Part shown: in pieces, positions 6,514 to 9,759 of the stretch
How positions within the stretch are numbered: the first letter of the stretch is position 1
Layout: each line of letters opens with the position of its first letter
From: Natrialbaceae archaeon
Lineage (GTDB): Archaea > Halobacteriota > Halobacteria > Halobacteriales > Natrialbaceae
Reading direction: 5' to 3'
Assembly: GCA_003552885.1 (NCBI GenBank)
Contig: PUPA01000250.1
Span: forward strand, 1-9,759
DNA: 9,759 nucleotides
Made by a program: the position numbers and the translations under genes
The notes under the pieces: model-generated
Told to the model about the DNA's origin: nothing
Database searches by the model: none
The model's input: the letters and a program-made list of their open reading frames with translations, nothing else

Positions 6514-7983
6514 CTATGGCAGCCGGTAGCTCGGCCCGTCGTCGGTGTCCTGGACCTCGACGCCGAGGGACTCGATCTCCGCGCGGAGCTCGTCCGCCCG
6601 GTCGTAGTTGCCGGCGGCGCGCTCTCGCTCGCGGACGGCGAGGACGAGCTCGACGGCCTCGTCGGCGAGGGCGGCCTCGCCGGTCGACGCGTCGTCGAAC
6701 GAGAGCCCGAGCACGCCGGCGAGCTCCGCCAGACACTCCACGGCCCGGTGGAGTCCCCGGTAGTCGTACTCCTCGCGGTCGACGTGACGGTTCGTCGCGC
6801 CGGCGAGCCCGAGCAGCGCCGACTGGGCGCCGCGGGTGTTGAAGTCGTCGTTCATCGCCGTGGCGAACGACTCCCGACACTCCTCGACGGCCACCCGGAG
6901 CCGTTCGTCTTCGACCTTCGTCCGGGCGGCCGGCGAGTCGAGCGCCGCAACCGCCCGCTCGCGGGCGCGTTCGAGACGCTCCCAGCGCTCTTTGGCCTCA
7001 GCGATCGTCCCGTCGCTGTAGAGTTGCTCGCTGTTGTACGAGGCCGCGGTGAAGAAAGTCCGCAGGACGTTCGTCCCCCACCGGTCGACCGCCTCCCCGA
7101 CGGTGACGAAGTTCCCCAGACTCGAGGACATCTTCTCCTCGTCGGTCCGCAACAGCTCACAGTGGAGCCAGTAGCGGGCGAAGGGTTTCCCGGTCGCGGC
7201 CTCGCTCTGGGCGATCTCGTTTTCGTGGTGGGGAAAGACGAGGTCCCGGCCGCCGACGTGGATATCGAGGCTCTCCCCGAGATGGGCCATGCTCATCGCC
7301 GAGCACTCGACGTGCCAGCCCGGCCGGCCCGGCCCCCACGGGGAGTCCCAGAGCTGGCCCTCGGGCGGTCGCTCCCAGCTCGCCCCTTTCGCGTGCTCCC
7401 GGACGGCGTCGGGGTCGACGCCGCCGGCCTTCCAGAGGGCGAAGTCCGCCGGATTGCGCTTTTCGGCGCGCTCGTCGGGGTCTCCCTGGGACTCGATCTC
7501 CCCGAGCTCCTGGTTCGAGAGCTTGCCGTACTCCTCGAAGGCCGTCACGTCGAAGTAGACCGATCCCGCCGACTCGTAGGCGTAGCCGGCGTCGACGAGC
7601 GTCTCCACGAGGTCGACGATCTCCGGGACGTGCTCTGAGACCCGCGGGTACACCTCCGCACGCAGCAGGTTCAGCGAACGCATGGCCTCGAGCGTCTCGG
7701 CGATGTACCGCTCGGCGACCGCCGCCTCGTCGGCGCCGTCCTCGCCGACCCGGGCGACGATCTTCTCGTTGACGTCGGTGAAGTTCTCCACGTGTCGAAC
7801 CGAGTAACCGAGGTGTTCGAGCCACCGGTGGATCACGTCGACGTGCACCCACGAGCGGGCGTGACCGAGGTGTGGCGGATCCGAGACCGTCAGGCCACAG
7901 TAGTAGAGGAGAACGTCGTCGGGGTCCCGTGGCTCGAACGGCTCCGTCTCGCCCGTCAACGTGTTCTTCACGTGCAGGGTCAT
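6514..7983 (-). CDS. cysS: cysteinyl-tRNA synthetase
   Basis: CysRS, a class I enzyme, charges tRNA-Cys with cysteine using ATP. The 489 residues are full length for the family. The Rossmann core carries the HIGH-type motif as PHLGH (37-41). The zinc-binding set that selects the cysteine thiol is present: C29 in YYCGLTVSD, C227 in WHVECSAMS, and H252 and E256 in PHHENEIAQS. The KMSKS loop reads KMSSSLGNF (284-292), with Ser for the second Lys. The anticodon-binding helical region follows (about 330-450), and the end GNYDRADELRAEIESLGVEVQDT is typical of CysRS C-termini. The start ATG at 7983 gives the usual short N-terminus before the first motif, and a TATA-like box lies about 28 bases upstream. 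It follows the DUF7523-like gene by 77 bases on the same strand but has its own promoter signal. Confidence 0.98.
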   Translation of the reverse strand: MTLHVKNTLTGETEPFEPRDPDDVLLYYCGLTVSDPPHLGHARSWVHVDVIHRWLEHLGYSVRHVENFTDVNEKIVARVGEDGADEAAVAERYIAETLEAMRSLNLLRAEVYPRVSEHVPEIVDLVETLVDAGYAYESAGSVYFDVTAFEEYGKLSNQELGEIESQGDPDERAEKRNPADFALWKAGGVDPDAVREHAKGASWERPPEGQLWDSPWGPGRPGWHVECSAMSMAHLGESLDIHVGGRDLVFPHHENEIAQSEAATGKPFARYWLHCELLRTDEEKMSSSLGNFVTVGEAVDRWGTNVLRTFFTAASYNSEQLYSDGTIAEAKERWERLERARERAVAALDSPAARTKVEDERLRVAVEECRESFATAMNDDFNTRGAQSALLGLAGATNRHVDREEYDYRGLHRAVECLAELAGVLGLSFDDASTGEAALADEAVELVLAVRERERAAGNYDRADELRAEIESLGVEVQDTDDGPSYRLP

Positions 7984-8008
7984 CGGCGGCCACTACCCGC
8001 GGGCGAGC

Positions 8009-8014
8009 ATTAAA
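8009..8014 (-). promoter_or_regulatory. putative TATA box of cysS
   Basis: TTTAAT on the minus strand is centred about 28 bases upstream of the cysS ATG, in the 77-base gap after the DUF7523-like gene. It suggests that cysS is transcribed on its own and nearly leaderless. Confidence 0.55.
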
Positions 8015-8060
8015 GCGTTTGATGACGGCGGCGCCCGGGTCGGTCGACGCCGGCGGTGTC

Positions 8061-8552
8061 TCACCCGCCGGTCGGCACGGCCTCGAGCGCACGCTCGACC
8101 GCCCGGAGCGCGTCGGCGCCGTCGAGCCGTTCGACGACGATCGCCATCGTGCCGCCGCCGACGCCGGCGGCGACGACCGGGACGTCGGCCACCGAGAGCC
8201 TGGCCAGCGCCGCTTCGAGGGCGCGTGCGCCGACGTCCCCCGTCGCGAGAACCGCCGTCCGCGTTCCGTTGCCGGGGCCCAGAGCCACCCCGCCGACGGC
8301 GAGGACGGCGTCGGCCGGCTCCTCGACCGGGCCGATCCGGGATTCCATCCGCACGCGGCTCTCGACGGGGGCCGTCCCGTAGTCGGGGAGCTCGTCGGCG
8401 TACCGGCTCAACGCGGTGGCGACGGCGTCGACGTCGCCCTCGACGTCGAGGACGCGGGCGGCGGCGGTGAAGTTCACCACGCCCGCCCGGAGCCCGTAGA
8501 GGAGAAACGGTCTGTCGCGGACGGCCCGGCGGGTTTCGGCGGCGAGTGACAT
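8061..8552 (-). CDS. haloarchaeal protein with ACT-like C-terminal half (DUF7523-like)
   Basis: The 163-residue protein matches a conserved haloarchaeal family that I believe is listed as DUF7523; no function is known. The N-terminal half (about 1-57, with RPFLLYGLRAGVVNFTAAARVLDVEGDVDAVATALSRYA) looks like a small helical, perhaps winged-helix-like domain. It is followed by a linker with ESRVRMESRIGPVEE (64-78). The C-terminal half (80-160) alternates strands and helices, with GDVGARALEAALARLSVADVPVVAAGVGGGTMAIVVE at 105-141, the pattern of an ACT regulatory domain that often binds amino acids. A helical domain plus an ACT-like domain would suit an amino-acid-responsive regulator, but this is inference. 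The start ATG at 8552 is preferred because a T-run box lies 28 bases upstream and the family opens MSLAAETR. It precedes cysS by 77 bases on the same strand. Confidence 0.82.
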   Translation of the reverse strand: MSLAAETRRAVRDRPFLLYGLRAGVVNFTAAARVLDVEGDVDAVATALSRYADELPDYGTAPVESRVRMESRIGPVEEPADAVLAVGGVALGPGNGTRTAVLATGDVGARALEAALARLSVADVPVVAAGVGGGTMAIVVERLDGADALRAVERALEAVPTGG

Positions 8553-8577
8553 GTCCGACACCGGGCGATCAGGGACC

Positions 8578-8583
8578 AAAAAG
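8578..8583 (-). promoter_or_regulatory. putative TATA box of the DUF7523-like gene
   Basis: The minus strand reads CTTTTT with its centre about 28 bases before the ATG at 8552. The bolA box at 8603-8610 points the other way, so 8553-8633 is a compact divergent promoter region of 81 bases with the two boxes only about 20 bases apart. Confidence 0.55.
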
Positions 8584-8602
8584 GCGACGGCCGGACCGCG
8601 GC

Positions 8603-8610
8603 GTTTTTGA
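8603..8610 (+). promoter_or_regulatory. putative TATA box of bolA-elp3
   Basis: GTTTTTGA is centred about 28 bases upstream of the bolA ATG at 8634, giving an expected transcript start at or beside that codon. It probably drives elp3 as well, because the two genes overlap. Confidence 0.55.
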
Positions 8611-8633
8611 GGTGAGCGCCCCTCGAACCGGGT

Positions 8634-8882
8634 ATGACTCCGGAAGACGTCGAGCGCCTGATCGAGGCCGAACTCGAGGACGCCGACGCGACAGTCGGCC
8701 ACGCCAGGGACCCCCACGACGACGACCACCTGACGGCGACGGTCGTCTCCCCGGCGTTCGAGGGGCTCTCGCTGGTCGACCAACACCAGCTCGTGTACGA
8801 CGCGCTGGGCGAGCACATGACGACCGACATCCACGCCCTCGAGCTGTCGACGTACACGCCCGGAGAGTACGACGGGAGATGA
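8634..8882 (+). CDS. BolA-family protein
   Basis: The 82 residues form a single BolA domain, a class II KH-like fold. Family features are visible: an N-terminal helix (MTPEDVERLIEAELEDADA), the strand HLTATVVSPAFEGLSLVDQH (32-51) with the conserved FEG/FxG-type turn, and the final DIHALELSTYTPGEY (65-79). Histidines H32, H51 and H67 sit at the usual BolA positions; in well-studied members such residues and a loop cysteine or histidine help share a [2Fe-2S] cluster with a monothiol glutaredoxin. No cysteine is present, so any cluster ligation would use histidines (BolA-H type). No glutaredoxin gene lies in the window. The stop overlaps the elp3 start (ATGA, 8879-8882), so the two are probably translationally coupled. 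A role in iron-sulfur trafficking is inferred from the family. Confidence 0.9.
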   Translation: MTPEDVERLIEAELEDADATVGHARDPHDDDHLTATVVSPAFEGLSLVDQHQLVYDALGEHMTTDIHALELSTYTPGEYDGR

Positions 8883-9759
8883 GCGACTCCGAGGGGGTGA
8901 TGCGGGTCTGTGAGCACCTCGCCGAGCGGATCCTCGCCGGCGAGATCGGCCGCGAGGACGTCGAGAGCGCCAAGCTCGAGGCCTGTGCTGCGTTCTCCGC
9001 CCCGAAGGTGCCGAAAAACTCCGAGATCCTCGATCACGCCCCCGACGGACGCCGCGAGGAGCTCGAGCCGGTGCTCCGGCGAAAGCCCGTCCGCACCGCC
9101 TCCGGGGTGTCGCCGGTGGCGATCATGACCTCCCCCGAGCGGTGTCCCCACGGGAAGTGTCTGTACTGTCCCGGCGGGCCGGACTCGGAGTTCTCGAGCG
9201 CCCAGAGCTACACGGGCCACGAGCCCGCGGCCGCACGCGGGAAACAGAACGAGTACGATCCGTACGGGCAGGTTCGACTGCGGCTCGAACAGCTGCGGGA
9301 GATCGGCCATCCGACCGACAAAGCCGAGTTGATCCTCATGGGCGGGACGATGACTGCCCGGAGCCACGACTACCAGGAGTGGTTCGTCAAACGCGCACTC
9401 GAGGCGATGAACGAGTTCGATCCGGGGAGAGAGCCCGCCCCCTCCCAGGAGCGGAGTTTCGCCCAGGACCCGGAGGAGTACGAGTTCAGCTACCTCGAGG
9501 ACGTGATCGCCGAAAACGAGACCGGCGACGTGCGAAACGTGGCGACCACCTTCGAGACGAAACCCGACTGGTGTGACCCCGAACAGATCGACCGGATGCT
9601 CAGACTCGGCGGGACGAAAGTCGAGGTGGGCGTCCAGACCACCTACGAGCGGATCAACCGGGAGATGCACCGCGGACACGGCACGGCCGACTCGATCGAC
9701 GCGAACCGCCGTCTGCGCGATGCGGGGTTCAAAGTCGGCTTCCACATGATGCCCGGCCA
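8879..9759 (+). CDS. elp3: Elp3 tRNA wobble-uridine modification enzyme, N-terminal part, cut by window edge
   Basis: Elp3 is a radical-SAM/acetyltransferase enzyme that starts carboxymethyl-type modification at C5 of uridine 34 in tRNAs. The window holds the first 293 codons; archaeal members are about 520-550 residues, so the rest of the radical-SAM domain and the C-terminal GNAT domain lie beyond the edge. The N-terminal tRNA-contacting region (1-85) contains PVRTASGVSPVAIMTSP. The cluster-binding cysteines are C89, C94 and C97 in RCPHGKCLYCPGGP. Further family motifs include SYTGHEPAAARG, the LILMGGTMTAR segment, the ATTFETKPDW stretch and the VEVGVQTTYERINREMHRGH stretch. The chosen ATG overlaps the bolA stop; a second in-frame ATG eight codons in (8900) is an alternative. 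Function is known from the family; the pairing with bolA is seen here. Confidence 0.97.
   Translation, partial: MSDSEGVMRVCEHLAERILAGEIGREDVESAKLEACAAFSAPKVPKNSEILDHAPDGRREELEPVLRRKPVRTASGVSPVAIMTSPERCPHGKCLYCPGGPDSEFSSAQSYTGHEPAAARGKQNEYDPYGQVRLRLEQLREIGHPTDKAELILMGGTMTARSHDYQEWFVKRALEAMNEFDPGREPAPSQERSFAQDPEEYEFSYLEDVIAENETGDVRNVATTFETKPDWCDPEQIDRMLRLGGTKVEVGVQTTYERINREMHRGHGTADSIDANRRLRDAGFKVGFHMMPG

Noticed and set aside
6085..7638. Plus-strand 517-codon frame spanning the end of the kinase gene, the palindrome and most of cysS
   Set aside because: Antisense to the full set of CysRS motifs and out of frame with the kinase; it reads through the intergenic palindrome with no domain.
8553..8834. 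Upstream extension of the DUF7523-like protein
   Set aside because: It would run antisense through most of bolA and across both promoter boxes; the protein family begins at MSLAAETR.
8474..9745. Minus-strand open frame of 423 codons opposite bolA and elp3
   Set aside because: Lies antisense to the clear Elp3 radical-SAM motifs and BolA domain; no recognisable domain of its own.

Overview
The window comes from a halophilic archaeon (class Halobacteria). GC is very high, the proteins are rich in Asp and Glu, and several families are haloarchaeal (a Bat-type PAS/GAF/HTH_10 regulator, a HalOD1 output domain, two haloarchaea-only uncharacterised families). Most genes have a T-rich TATA-like box centred about 25-31 bases before the start ATG, as expected for largely leaderless haloarchaeal mRNAs. 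I cannot name genus or species from sequence alone.

Layout. 1-671 (-): N-terminal 223 residues of CTP synthase PyrG, running off the left edge. 672-780: divergent promoter region. 781-3786 (+): a 1001-residue Bat-like sensor/transcription regulator. 3871-4155 (+): a 94-residue stand-alone HalOD1 protein. 4192-5409 (-): a multi-pass membrane protein (DUF7544-like), convergent with the previous gene, whose acidic C-terminal tail is encoded by a 27-bp tandem repeat. 5410-5549: divergent promoter region. 5550-6359 (+): a RIO-like atypical protein kinase. 6360-6513: the longest gene-free stretch, between convergent genes, holding a 64-bp two-armed palindrome and three shorter dyads. 6514-7983 (-): cysteinyl-tRNA synthetase CysS. 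8061-8552 (-): a small haloarchaeal protein with an ACT-like C-terminal half (DUF7523-like). 8553-8633: divergent promoter region. 8634-8882 (+): a BolA-family protein, whose stop overlaps by ATGA the start of elp3 at 8879, which runs off the right edge.

How the genes fit together. Most of the window is housekeeping: nucleotide synthesis (PyrG), aminoacylation (CysS) and tRNA wobble-uridine modification (Elp3). Signalling genes (Bat-like regulator, HalOD1 protein, RIO-like kinase) lie between them. The only clear co-translated pair is bolA-elp3, which pairs a candidate Fe-S trafficking protein with a radical-SAM [4Fe-4S] enzyme. No tRNA, rRNA, CRISPR array, complete insertion sequence or prophage gene was seen. 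I see no convincing new multi-gene system. The most unusual unexplained signal is the palindrome at 6367-6430.
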